Assembly (NCBI GenBank): GCA_963585895.1
Contig: OY757904.1
Coordinates: 85,148,336-85,212,335, forward strand
DNA length: 64,000 bases
Direction: 5' to 3'
DNA from: Sepioteuthis lessoniana
Lineage: Eukaryota > Mollusca > Cephalopoda > Myopsida > Loliginidae
The translations under genes were made by a program, and so were the position numbers. Positions 1 through 12,159 of the stretch are shown one piece after another; positions within the stretch are counted from its first letter, which is position 1; each line of letters begins with the position of its first letter. Below the pieces are notes generated by a model, which was given only the letters and a program-made list of their open reading frames with translations, ran no database searches and had not been told where the DNA came from.

Positions 1-2755
1 TAAAGCTAACCCGTGCTTTATCGTTGCGCAGCCGTGCAAATGGACAAGGTAACCGACAGCTAAAGCTAACCCGTGCTTTATCGTTGCGCAGCCGTGCAAA
101 TGGACAAGGGAACCGACAGCTAAAGCTAACCAGTGCTTTATCGCTGCGCAGCCGTGCAAATGGACAAGGGAACCGACAGCTAATGCTTACCCGTGCTTTA
201 TCGCTGCCACGCGGTGCAAATGGACATGGGAACCGACAGCTAAAGCTAACCCGTGCTTTATCGCTGCGCAGCCGTGCAAATGGACAAGAGAACCGACAGC
301 TAATGCTTACCCGTGCTTTATCGCTGCCACGCCGTGCAAATGGACAAGGGAACCGACAGCTAAAGCTAACCAGTGTTTTATCGCTGCGCAGCCGTGCAAA
401 TGGACAAGGGAACCGACAGCTAAAGCTAACCCGTGCTTTATCGTTGCGCAGACGTGCAAATGGACAAGGGAACTGACAGCTAAAGGTAACCTGTGCTTTA
501 TCGTTGCGCTGCAGTGCAAATGGACAAGGGAACTGAGAGCTAAACTAACCCGTGCTTTATCGTTGCGCTGCCGTGCAAATGGACAAGGGAACCGACAGCT
601 AAAGCTAACCCGTGCTTTATCGTTGCGCTGCCGTAAAAAAGGAGAAGGGAACCGACAGCTAAAGCTAACCCGTGCTTTATCGTTGCGCTGCCGTGCAAAT
701 GGACAAGGGAACCGACAGCTAAAGCTAACCCGTTCTTTATCGTTGCGCTGCCGTGCAAATGGACAAGGGAACAGACAGCTAAAGCTAACCCGTTCTTTAT
801 CGTTGCGCAGCCGTGCAAATTGACCAGGGAACAGACAGCTAAAGCGAAACCGGGCTTTATCGTTGCGCAGCCGTGCAAATGGACAAGGGAACCGACAGCT
901 AAAGCTAACCTGTGTTTTATCGTTGCGCAGCCGTGCAAATGGACAAGGGAACCGACAGCTAAAGCTAACCCGTGCTTAATCGTTGCGCAGCCGTGCAAAT
1001 GGACAAGGGAACCGACAGCTAAAGCTAACCCGTGCTTTATCGCTGCGCAGCCGTGCAAATGGACAAGGGAACCGACAGCTAATGCTTACCTGTGCTTTAT
1101 CGTTGCGCAAGCGTGCAAATGGACAAGGGAACCGACAGCTAAAGCTAACCAATGCTTTTTCGTTGCGCAGCTGTTCACAGGGACACGGGAACCAACAGCA
1201 AAAGCTAACCCGTGCTTTATCGTTGCGCAGCCGTGCAAATGGACAAGGGAACCGACAGCTAAAGCTAACCCGTGCTTTATTGCTGCGCAGCCGTGCAAAT
1301 GGACAAGGGAACCGACAGCTAATGCTTACCCGTGCTTTATCGCTGCCACGCCGTGCAAATGGACAAGGGAACCGACAGCTAAAGCTAACCCGTGCTTTAT
1401 CGTTGCGCTGCCGTGCAAATGGACAAGTGAACCGACAGCTAAAGCTAACCCGTGCTTTATCGTTGCGCTACCGTGCAAATGGATAAGGGAACCGACAGCT
1501 AAAGCTAACCCGTGCTTTATCGTTTGGCAGCCGTGCAAATGGACAAGGGAACCGACAGCTAAAGCTAACCCGTGTTTTATCGCTGCGCAGCCGTGCAAAT
1601 GGACAAGGGAACCGACAGCTAAAGCTTACCCGTGCTCTATCGCTTCCACGCCGTGCAAATGGACCAGGGAACCGACAGCTATAGCTAACCCGTGCTTTAT
1701 CGCTGCGCAGCCGTGCAAATGGACAAGGGAACCGACAGCTAAAGCTAACCCGTGCTTCATCGTTGCGCAGCCGTGCAAATGGACAAGGAAACCGACAGCT
1801 AAAGCTAACCCGTGCTTTATCGTTGCGCAGCCGTGCAAATGGACAAGGGAACCGACAGCTAAAGCTAACCCGTGCTTTATCGTTGCGGTGCCGTGCAAAT
1901 GGACAAGGGAACCGACAGCTAAAGCTAACCCGTGCTTTATCGTTGCGCACCCGTGCAAATGGACAAGGGAACCGACAGCTAAAGCTTACCCGTGAATTAT
2001 CGTTGCACTGCCGTGCAAATGGACAGGGAACCGACAGCTAAAGCAAACTCGTGCTTTATCGTTGCGCAGCCTTGCAAATGGACAAGTGAACCGACAGCTA
2101 AAGCTAACCCGTTTTTTATCGTTGCGCTGCCGTGCAAATGGACCAGGGAACCGACAGTTAAAGCTAACCCGTGCTTTATCGTTGCGCAGCCTTGCACATG
2201 GACAAGTGAACCGACAGCTAAAGCTAACCCGTTCTTTATCGTTGCACTGCCGTGCAAATGGACAGGGAACCGACAGCTAAAGCAAACCCGTGCTTTATCA
2301 CTGCGTAGCCGTGCAAAGGGACAAGGGAACCGACAGCTAAAGCTTACCCGTGATTTATCGTTGCGCTGCCGTGCAAATGGCCAGGGAACCGACAGCTAAA
2401 GCTAACCTGTGCTTAATCGTTGCGCTGCCGTGCAAATGGACAAGGGAACCGACAGCTAAAGCTAACCCGGGCTTAATCGTTGCGCAGCCGTGCAAATGGA
2501 CAAGGGAACCGACAGCTAAAGCTGACCTGTGCTTTATCGTTGCGCAGCCGTGCAAATGGACAAGGGAACCGACAGTTAAAGCTAACCCGTGCTTTATCGT
2601 TGCGCACCGTGCAAATGGACAAGGGAACCGACAGCTAAAGCTAACCCGTGCTTTATCGTTGCGCAGCCGTTCAAATGGACAAGGGAACCGACAGCTAAAG
2701 CTAACCAGTGCTTTATCGCTGCGCAGCCGTGCAAATGGACAAGGGAACCGACAGC
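1..2755 (+). repeat. Block B0 (5' part lies outside the window)
   Basis: B0 matches block B1 at a spacing of 5,511 bp from base 1 to about 2,576. It then matches at 5,571 bp to about 2,755, because B0 lacks one monomer that B1 has at about 8,088-8,147. Landmarks are a 59-bp monomer at 541 (TAAACTAAC in place of TAAAGCTAAC), a strongly diverged monomer at 1,140-1,199, and further 59-bp monomers at 1,980, 2,219, 2,338 and 2,577. The same landmarks in the same order occur in B1, B2 and B3. At 2,756 the match to B1 stops abruptly. Confidence 0.88.
61..120 (+). repeat. Reference copy of the consensus monomer (60 bp)
   Basis: This copy matches the commonest base at every position. It has 16 C and 16 G (53% GC) and five CpG sites. 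Positions 1-6 (TAAAGC) and 15-20 (GCTTTA) are an inverted repeat able to form a 6-bp stem with an 8-nt loop. Positions 25-30 (TGCGCA) are a perfect palindrome, and CCGTGC occurs twice, 21 bp apart. Common variants are GTT/GCT after TATC, CAG/CTG after TTGCG, AACCGAC/AACTGAC near the end, and AAAGCTTAC in place of AAAGCTAAC, which creates a HindIII site. Read as protein, two forward and two reverse frames are open, which explains the many spurious ORFs. Confidence 0.95.
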
Positions 2756-2875
2756 TAAAGCTTACCTGTGCTTTACCGTTGCGCAGCCGTGCAAATGGAC
2801 AAGGGAAGCGACATTTAAAGCTAACTCATGCTTTATCGTTGCGCAGCCTTGCAAATGGACAAGTGAACCGACAGC
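2756..2875 (+). repeat. Two-monomer patch of U type at the B0/A1 junction
   Basis: These two monomers carry the rare variants TTACCTGTGC with TTTACCG, and AAGCGACATTTAAAGC followed by AACTCATGC. The same pair occurs in U at 15,275-15,394 and in every other U, Ut and A copy, but not in B. The next monomer (2,876) matches a different part of U, around 13,778. The patch is therefore bordered on both sides by order breaks, the sign of two exchanges or a small conversion tract. Confidence 0.75.
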
Positions 2876-5212
2876 TAAAGCTAACACGTGCTTTATCTTG
2901 TCGCAGCCGTGTAATTGGACAAGGGAATCGACAGCTAAAGCTAACTCGTGCTTTATCGTTGCGCAGCCGTGGAAATGGACAAGGGAACCCACAGCTAAAG
3001 CTAACCCGTGCTTTATCGCTGCGCAGCCGTGCAAATGGACAAGGGAACCGACAGCTAAAGCTAACCCGTGCTTTATCGTTGCGTTGCCGTGCAAATGGAC
3101 AAGTGAACCGACAGCTAAAGCTAATCCGTGCTTTATCGTTGCGCTACCGTGCAAATGGACAAGGGAACCGACAGCTAAAGCTAACCAATGCTTTATCATT
3201 GCGCAGCCGTGCAAATGGACAAGGGAACTGACAGCTAAAGCTAACCCGTGTTTTATCGTTGCGTAGCCGTGAAAATGGACAAAGGAAGTGACAGCTAAAG
3301 GTAACCCATGCTTTACCGTTGCGCAGCCGTGCAAATGGACAAGGGAATCGACAGCTAAAGCTAACTCGTGCTTTATCGTTGCGCAGCCGTGGAAATGGAC
3401 AAGGGAACCCACAGCTAAAGCTAACCCGTGCTTTATCGTTGCGCAGCCGTGCAAATGGACAAGGGAACCGACAGCTAAAGCTTACCCGTGATTTATCGTT
3501 GCACTGCCGTGCTAATGGACAGGGAACCGACAGCTAAAGCTAACCCGTGCTTTATCGTTGCGCTGCCGTGCAAATGGACAAGGGAACCGACAGCTAAAGC
3601 TAACCCGTGCTTTATCGTTGCGCCGCCGTGCAAATGGACAAGGGAACTGACAGCTAAAGCTAACCCGTGTTTTATCGTTGCGTAGCCGTGAAAATGGACA
3701 AAGGAAGTGACAGCTAAAGGTAACCCATGCTTTACCGTTGCGCAGCCGTGCAAATGGACAAGGGAACAGACAGCTAAAGCTAACCCGTGCTTTATCGCTG
3801 CCCAGCAATGCAAATGGACAAGGGAACCGACAGCTAAAGCTAACGCATACTTTATCGTTGCGAAGCCGACCAAATAGACAAGTGAACCGACAGCTAAAGC
3901 TAACCCGTGCTTTATTGCTGCACAGCCGTGCAAATGGACAAGGGAACCGACAGCTAAAGCTAACCCGTGCTTTATCGCTGCGCAGCCGTGCAAATGGACA
4001 AGGGAACCGACAGCTAAATCTAACATGTGCTTTATCGCTGCGCAGCCGTAAAAATGGACAAGGCAACCGACAGCTAAAGCTAACCCGTGCTTTATCGTTG
4101 CGAAGCCGTGCAAATGGTCAAGGGAACCGACAGCTAAAGCTAACCCGTGCTTTATCGTTGCGCAGCCGTGCAAATGGACAAGGAAACCGACAGCTAAAGG
4201 TAACCTGTGCTTTATCGCTGCGCAGCCGTGCCAATGGACAAGGGAACTGACAGCTAAAGCTTACCCGTGCTTTATCGTTGCGCAGCCGTAAATGGACAAG
4301 GGAACCGACAGCTAAAGCTAACCCGTGCTTTATCGTTTTGCTGCCGTGCAAATGGACAAGGGAACCGACAGCTAAAGCTAACCCGTGCTTTATTGTTGCG
4401 CAGCCGTGCAAATGGACAAGGGAACCGACAGCTACAGCTAACCCGTGCTTTATCGTTGCGCAGCCGTTCAAATGGACACGGGAACCGACAGCTAAAGCTA
4501 ACCCGTGCTTTATCTTATCGCAGCCGTGCAAATGGACAAGGGAACCGACAGCTAAAGCTTACCTGTGCTTTACCGTTGCGCAGCCGTGCAAATGGACAAG
4601 GGAAGCGACATTTAAAGCTAACTCATGCTTTATCGTTGCGCAGCCTTGCAAATGGACAAGTGAACCGACAGCTAAAGCTAACCCGTTCTTTATCGTTGCG
4701 CTGCCGTGCAAATGGACCAGGGAACCGACAGCTAAAGCTAACCCGTGCTTTATCGTTGCGCTGCCGTGCAAATGGACAAGGGAACCGACAGCTAAAGCTA
4801 ACCCGTGCTTTATCGTTGCGCTGCCGTGCAATTGGACAAGGGAATCGACAGCTAAGGCTAACTCGTGCTTTATCGTTGCGCAGCCGTGGAAATGGACAAG
4901 GGAACCTACAGCTAAAGCTAACCTGTGTTTTATCGCTGCGCAGCCGTGCAAATGGACAAGGGAACCGACAGCTAAAACTAACCCGTGCTTTATCGTTGCG
5001 TTGCCGTGCAAATGGACAAGTGATCAGACAGCTAAAGCTAACCCGTGCTTTATCGTTGTGCTACCGTGCAAATGGACAAGGGAACCGACTGCTAAAGCTA
5101 ACCAGTGCTTTATCGTTGCGCAGCCGTGCAAATGGACAAGGGAACTGACAGCTAAAGCTAACCCGTGTTTTATCGCTGCGCAGCCGTGCAAAAGGACAAG
5201 GGAACCGACAGC
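2876..5212 (+). repeat. Block A1, a diverged and truncated relative of U
   Basis: From about 3,476 onward the block follows U at a spacing of 10,722 bp (for example the 58-bp monomer at 4,255 matches the one at 14,977). It has its own variants, such as CGTTTTGCTG at about 4,334 where U has CGTTGCGCAG. It lacks the first half of U. A rare motif (GCGTAGCCGTGAAAATGG) occurs twice, in the monomers at 3,236 and 3,655, 419 bp apart, whereas U has it once. The block ends like U and Ut, with a monomer containing GTGCAAAAGG. An almost identical copy, A2, lies 33,190 bp downstream. Confidence 0.85.
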
Positions 5213-8200
5213 TAAAGCTTACCCGTGATTTATCGTTGCACTGCCGTGCAAATGGACAGGGAACCGACAGCTAAAGCTAACCCGTGCTTAATCGTTGCGC
5301 TGCCGTGCAAATGGACAAGGGAACCGACTGCTAAAGCTGACCTGTGCTTTATCGTTGCGCAGCCGTGGAAATGGACAAGGGAACCGACAGCGAAAGCTAA
5401 CCCGTGCTTTACATCTGCGCAGCCGTGCAAATGGACAAGGGAACCGACAGGTAAAGCTAACCCGTGCTTTATCGTTGCGCTGCCGTGCAAATGGACAAGG
5501 GAACCGACAGCTAAAGCTAACCCGTGCTTTATCGTTGCGCAGCCGTGCAAATGGACAAGGTAACCGACAGCTAAAGCTAACCCGTGCTTTATCGTTGCGC
5601 AGCCGTGCAAATGGACAAGGGAACCGACAGCTAAAGCTAACCAGTGCTTTATCGCTGCGCAGCCGTGCAAATGGACAAGGGAACCGACAGCTAATGCTTA
5701 CCCGTGCTTTATCGCTGCCACGCGGTGCAAATGGACATGGGAACCGACAGCTAAAGCTAACCCGTGCTTTATCGCTGCGCAGCCGTGCAAATGGACAAGA
5801 GAACCGACAGCTAATGCTTACCCGTGCTTTATCGCTGCCACGCCGTGCAAATGGACAAGGGAACCGACAGCTAAAGCTAACCAGTGTTTTATCGCTGCGC
5901 AGCCGTGCAAATGGACAAGGGAACCGACAGCTAAAGCTAACCCGTGCTTTATCGTTGCGCAGACGTGCAAATGGACAAGGGAACTGACAGCTAAAGGTAA
6001 CCTGTGCTTTATCGTTGCGCTGCAGTGCAAATGGACAAGGGAACTGAGAGCTAAACTAACCCGTGCTTTATCGTTGCGCTGCCGTGCAAATGGACAAGGG
6101 AACCGACAGCTAAAGCTAACCCGTGCTTTATCGTTGCGCTGCCGTAAAAAAGGAGAAGGGAACCGACAGCTAAAGCTAACCCGTGCTTTATCGTTGCGCT
6201 GCCGTGCAAATGGACAAGGGAACCGACAGCTAAAGCTAACCCGTTCTTTATCGTTGCGCTGCCGTGCAAATGGACAAGGGAACAGACAGCTAAAGCTAAC
6301 CCGTTCTTTATCGTTGCGCAGCCGTGCAAATTGACCAGGGAACAGACAGCTAAAGCGAAACCGGGCTTTATCGTTGCGCAGCCGTGCAAATGGACAAGGG
6401 AACCGACAGCTAAAGCTAACCTGTGTTTTATCGTTGCGCAGCCGTGCAAATGGACAAGGGAACCGACAGCTAAAGCTAACCCGTGCTTAATCGTTGCGCA
6501 GCCGTGCAAATGGACAAGGGAACCGACAGCTAAAGCTAACCCGTGCTTTATCGCTGCGCAGCCGTGCAAATGGACAAGGGAACCGACAGCTAATGCTTAC
6601 CTGTGCTTTATCGTTGCGCAAGCGTGCAAATGGACAAGGGAACCGACAGCTAAAGCTAACCAATGCTTTTTCGTTGCGCAGCTGTTCACAGGGACACGGG
6701 AACCAACAGCAAAAGCTAACCCGTGCTTTATCGTTGCGCAGCCGTGCAAATGGACAAGGGAACCGACAGCTAAAGCTAACCCGTGCTTTATTGCTGCGCA
6801 GCCGTGCAAATGGACAAGGGAACCGACAGCTAATGCTTACCCGTGCTTTATCGCTGCCACGCCGTGCAAATGGACAAGGGAACCGACAGCTAAAGCTAAC
6901 CCGTGCTTTATCGTTGCGCTGCCGTGCAAATGGACAAGTGAACCGACAGCTAAAGCTAACCCGTGCTTTATCGTTGCGCTACCGTGCAAATGGATAAGGG
7001 AACCGACAGCTAAAGCTAACCCGTGCTTTATCGTTTGGCAGCCGTGCAAATGGACAAGGGAACCGACAGCTAAAGCTAACCCGTGTTTTATCGCTGCGCA
7101 GCCGTGCAAATGGACAAGGGAACCGACAGCTAAAGCTTACCCGTGCTCTATCGCTTCCACGCCGTGCAAATGGACCAGGGAACCGACAGCTATAGCTAAC
7201 CCGTGCTTTATCGCTGCGCAGCCGTGCAAATGGACAAGGGAACCGACAGCTAAAGCTAACCCGTGCTTCATCGTTGCGCAGCCGTGCAAATGGACAAGGA
7301 AACCGACAGCTAAAGCTAACCCGTGCTTTATCGTTGCGCAGCCGTGCAAATGGACAAGGGAACCGACAGCTAAAGCTAACCCGTGCTTTATCGTTGCGGT
7401 GCCGTGCAAATGGACAAGGGAACCGACAGCTAAAGCTAACCCGTGCTTTATCGTTGCGCACCCGTGCAAATGGACAAGGGAACCGACAGCTAAAGCTTAC
7501 CCGTGAATTATCGTTGCACTGCCGTGCAAATGGACAGGGAACCGACAGCTAAAGCAAACTCGTGCTTTATCGTTGCGCAGCCTTGCAAATGGACAAGTGA
7601 ACCGACAGCTAAAGCTAACCCGTTTTTTATCGTTGCGCTGCCGTGCAAATGGACCAGGGAACCGACAGTTAAAGCTAACCCGTGCTTTATCGTTGCGCAG
7701 CCTTGCACATGGACAAGTGAACCGACAGCTAAAGCTAACCCGTTCTTTATCGTTGCACTGCCGTGCAAATGGACAGGGAACCGACAGCTAAAGCAAACCC
7801 GTGCTTTATCACTGCGTAGCCGTGCAAAGGGACAAGGGAACCGACAGCTAAAGCTTACCCGTGATTTATCGTTGCGCTGCCGTGCAAATGGCCAGGGAAC
7901 CGACAGCTAAAGCTAACCTGTGCTTAATCGTTGCGCTGCCGTGCAAATGGACAAGGGAACCGACAGCTAAAGCTAACCCGGGCTTAATCGTTGCGCAGCC
8001 GTGCAAATGGACAAGGGAACCGACAGCTAAAGCTGACCTGTGCTTTATCGTTGCGCAGCCGTGCAAATGGACAAGGGAACCGACAGTTAAAGCTAACCCG
8101 TGCTTTATCGTTGCGCAGCCTTGCACATGGACAAGTGAACCGACAGCTAAAGCTAACCCGTGCTTTATCGTTGCGCACCGTGCAAATGGACAAGGGAACC

Positions 8201-8446
8201 GACAGCTAAAGCTAACCCGTGCTTTATCGTTGCGCAGCCGTGCAAATGGACAAGGGAACCGACAGCTAAAGCTAACCAGTGCTTTATCGCTGCGCAGCCG
8301 TGCAAATGGACAAGAGAACCGACAGCTAATGCTTACCCGTGCTTTATCGCTGCCACGCCGTGTAAATGGACAAGGGAACCGACAGCTAAAGCTAACCAGT
8401 GCTTTATCGCTGGGCAGCCGTGCAAATGGACAAAGGAACCGACAGC
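5213..8446 (+). repeat. Segment S plus block B1
   Basis: Segment S (about 5,213-5,570) opens with a 59-bp monomer carrying GTGATTTATCGTTGCACTG and GGACAGGGAACC. Its fourth monomer after this carries TTTACATCTGCG. B1 follows, with the short monomer TAAACTAAC at 6,052, the diverged monomer at 6,651-6,710 and short monomers at 7,491, 7,730, 7,849 and 8,148. Part of B1 (6,471 to about 8,090) is homologous to C1 at a spacing of 3,054 bp, so B and C descend from one duplicated unit of 51 monomers. Confidence 0.86.
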
Positions 8447-9164
8447 TAAAGCTAACCCGTGCTTTATCGTTGCGCAGACGTGCAAATGGACAAGGGAACT
8501 GACAGCTAAAGCAAACCTGTGCTTTATCGTTGCGCTGCAGTGCAAATGGACAAGGGAACTGAGAGCTAAACTAACCCGTGCTTTATCGTTGCGCTGCCGT
8601 GCAAATGGACAAGGGAACCGACAGCTAAAGCTAACCCGTGCTTTATCGTTGCGCTGCCGTAAAAATGGACAAGGGAACCGACAGCTAAAGCTAACCCGTG
8701 CTTTATCGTTGCGCTGCCGTGCAAATGGACAAGGGAACCGACAGCTAAAGCTAACCCGTTCTTTATCGTTGCGCTGCCGTGCAAATGGACAAGGGAACCG
8801 ACAGCTAAAGCTAACCCGTGCTTTATCGTTGCGCAGACGTGCAAATGGACAAGGGAACTGACAGCTAAAGCTAACCTGTGCTTTATCGTTGCGCTGCAGT
8901 GCAAATGGACAAGGGAACTGAGAGCTAAACTAACCCGTGCTTTATCGTTGCGCACCCGTGCAAATGGACAAGGGAACCGACAGCTAAAGCTAACCCGTGC
9001 TTTATCGTTGCGCTGCCGTAAAAATGGACAAGGGAACCGACAGCTAAAGCTAACCCGTGCTTTATCGTTGCGCTGCCGTGCAAATGGACAAGGGAACCGA
9101 CAGCTAAAGCTAACCCGTGCTTTATCGTTGCGCTGCCGTGCAAATGGACAAGGGAACCGACAGC
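8447..9164 (+). repeat. 359-bp (6-monomer) tandem duplication between B1 and C1
   Basis: The two copies are 8,447-8,805 and 8,806-9,164. Each begins with a monomer containing GCGCAGACGTGC, then one with GCTGCAGTGC, then the 59-bp TAAACTAAC monomer (8,567 and 8,926), then one with CCGTAAAAATGG. They differ at a few sites, for example CCCGTTC at about 8,755 against CCCGTGC at about 9,114. The period is 6 x 60 - 1, the missing base being the one lost in the TAAACTAAC monomer, so that deletion predates the duplication. Confidence 0.85.
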
Positions 9165-12159
9165 TAAAGCTAACCCGTGCTTTATCGTTGCGCAGCCGTT
9201 CAAATGGACAAGGGAAACGACAGTTAAAGCTAACTCGTGCTTTATCTTTGCGCAGCCTTGCAAATGGACAAGTGAACCGACAGCTAAAGCTAACCCGTTC
9301 TTTATCGTTGCGCTGCCGAGCAAATGGACCAGGGAACAGACAGCTAAAGCGAAACCGGGCTTTATCGTTGCGCAGCCGTGCAAATGGACAAGGGAACCGA
9401 CAGCTAAAGCTAACCCGTGTTTTATCGTTGCGCAGCCGTGCAAATGGACAAGGGAACCGACAGCTAAAGCTAACCGGTGATTTATCGTTGCAATGACGTG
9501 CAAATGGACAAGTGAACCGACAGCTAAAGCTAACCCGTGCTTAATCGTTGCGCAGCCGTGCAAATGGACAAGGGAACCGACAGCTAAAGCTAACCCGTGC
9601 TTTATCGCTGCGCAGCCGTGCAAATGGACAAGGGAACCGACAGCTAATGCTTACCTGTGCTTTATCGTTGCGCAAGCGTGCAAATGGACAAGGGAACCGA
9701 CAGCTAAAGCTAACCAATGCTTTTTCGTTGCGCAGCTGTTCACAGGGACACGGGAACCAACAGCTAAAGCTAACCCGTGCTTTATCGTTGCGCAGCCGTG
9801 CAAATGGACAAGGGAACCGACAGCTAAAGCTAACCCGTGCTTTATTGCTGCGCAGCCGTGCAAATGGACAAGGGAACCGACAGCTAATGTTTACCCGTGC
9901 TTTATCGCTGCGCAGCCGTGCAAATGGACAAGGGAACCGACAGCTAAAGCTAACCCGTGCTTTATCGTTGCGCTGCTGTGCAAATGGACAAGTGAACCGA
10001 CAGCTAAAGCTAACCCGTGCTTTATCGTTGCGCTACCGTGCAAATGGATAAGGGAACCGACAGCTAAAGCTAACCCGTGCTTTATCGTTTGGCAGCCGTG
10101 CAAATGGACAAGGGAACCGACAGCTAAAGCTAACCCGTGTTTTATCGCAGCGCAGCCGTGCAAATGGACAAGGGAACCGACAGCTAAAGCTTACCCGTGC
10201 TCTATCGCTTCCACGCCGTGCAAATGGACCAGGGAACCGACAGCTAAAGCTAACCCGTGCTTTATCGCTGCGCAGCCGTGCAAATGGACAAGGGAACCGA
10301 CAGCTAAAGCTAACCCGTGCTTCATCGTTGCGCAGCCGTGCAAATGGACAAGGAAACCGACAGCTAAAGCTAACCCGTGCTTTATCGTTGCGCAGCCGTG
10401 CAAATGGACAAGGGAACCGACAGCTAAAGCTAACCCGTGCTTTATCGTTGCGGTGCCGTGCAAATGGACAAGGGAACCGACAGCTAAAGCTAACCCGTGC
10501 TTTATCGTTGCGCACCCGTGCAAATGGACAAGGGAACCGACAGCTAAAGCTTACCCGTGAATTATCGTTGCACTGCCGTGCAAATGGACAGGGAACCGAC
10601 AGCTAAAGCAAACCCGTGCTTTATCGTTGCGCAGCCTTGCAAATGGACAAGTGAACCGACAGCTAAAGCTAACCCGTTTTTTATCGTTGCGCTGCCGTGC
10701 AAATGGACCAGGGAACCGACAGTTAAAGCTAACCCGTGCTTTATCGTTGCGCAGCCTTGCACATGGACAAGTGAACCGACAGCTAAAGCTAACCCGTTCT
10801 TTATCGTTGCACTGCCGTGCAAATGGACAGGGAACCGACAGCTAAAGCAAACCCGTGCTTTATCACTGCGCAGCCGTGCAAAGGGACAAGGGAACCGACA
10901 GCTAAAGCTTACCCGTGATTTATCGTTGCGCTGCCGTGCAAATGGCCAGGGAACCGACAGCTAAAGCTAACCTGTGCTTAATCGTTGCGCTGCCGTGCAA
11001 ATGGACAAGGGAACCGACAGCTAAAGCTAACCCGGGCTTAATCGTTGCGCAGCCGTGCAAATGGACAAGGGAACCGACAGGTAAAGCTGACCTGTGCTTT
11101 ATCGTTGCGCAGCCGTGCAAATGGACAAAGGAACCGACAGCTAAAGCTAACCCGTGCATTACCTTTGCGCAGCCGTGCAAATGGACAAGGGAACTGACAG
11201 CTAAAAGTAACTCGTGCTTTATCGCGGCGCAGCCGCGCAAATGGACAAGGGAACCGACAGCTAAAGCTAACCCGTGCTTTATCGTTGCGCAGCCGTGCAA
11301 ATGGACAAGGGAACCGACAGCTAAAGCTAACCCGTGCTTTACCTTTGCGCAGCCGTGCAAATGGACAAGGGAACTGACAGCTAAAATTAACCCGTGCTTT
11401 ATCGCTGCGCAGCCGCACAAATGGACAAGGGAACCGACAGCTAAAGCTAACCCGTGCTTTATCGTTGCGCTGCCGTGCAAATGGACAAGGAAACCGACAG
11501 CTAAAGATAACATGTGCTTTATCGCTGCGCAGCCGTGCAAATGGACAAGGGAACCGAGAGCTAAAGCTTACCCGTGCTTTATCGTTGCGCAGCCGTGCAA
11601 ATGGACAAGGGAACCGACAGCTAAAGCTAACCCGTGCTTTATCGCTAAGCAGCCGTGCAAATGGACAAGGGAAACGACAGCTAAAGCTAACCCGTGCTTT
11701 ATCACGGCGCAGCCGTAAAAATGGACAGGGGAACCGACAGCTAAAGCTAACCCGTGCTTTATCGTTTTGCTGCCGTGCAAATGGACAAGGGAACCGACAG
11801 TAAAGCTAACCAGTGCTTTATTGCTGCCCAGCCGTGCAAATGGACAAGGGAACCGACAGCTAAAGCTAACCCGTGATTTATCGTTGCGCAGCCGTAAAAA
11901 TGGACAAGGGAAGCGACAGCAAAAGCTAATCCGTGCTTTATCGTTGCTCAGGCGTGCAAAAGGACAAGGGAACCGACAGCTAAGGCTAACACATGCTTTA
12001 TCGTTGCGCTGCAGTGCAAGTGGACAAGGGAACCGACAGCTAAAGCTAACCCGTGCTTTATCGTTGCGCAGCCGTGCAAAGGGACAAGGGAACCGACAGC
12101 TAAAGCTTACCCGTGATTTATCGTTGCACTGCCGTGCAAATGGACAGGGAACCGACAGC
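9165..12159 (+). repeat. Block C1
   Basis: C1 is the homologue of B1, with the shared diverged monomer at 9,705-9,764 and short monomers at 10,545, 10,784 and 10,903 (3,054 bp after their B1 partners). It has one additional monomer at 9,465-9,524 (variants GGTGATTTATCG and CAATGACG). The second part, about 11,140-12,159, is unlike B. It holds rare monomers with GTGCATTACCTTTGCG (about 11,154), GCGGCGCAGCCGCGC (about 11,223) and CGCTAAGCAG (about 11,643), plus 59-bp monomers at 11,742 and 12,101. Copies are C2, C3 and C4. Confidence 0.86.

Noticed and set aside
91..102. Octamer-like GTGCAAAT (one base from the ATGCAAAT factor site)
   Set aside because: An 8-bp near match in a repeat is weak evidence, and there is no promoter or gene context.
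61..120. CENP-B box-like sequence (TCGTTGCGCAGCCG)
   Set aside because: Only the TCGTTG part resembles the box; the required A and CGGG positions do not match, so binding cannot be claimed.
61..120. Telomere-like CTAACCC in each monomer
   Set aside because: It is seven bases in a 60-bp period, without tandem CCCTAA units. It is chance-level and often altered (TTACCC, AACCTG).
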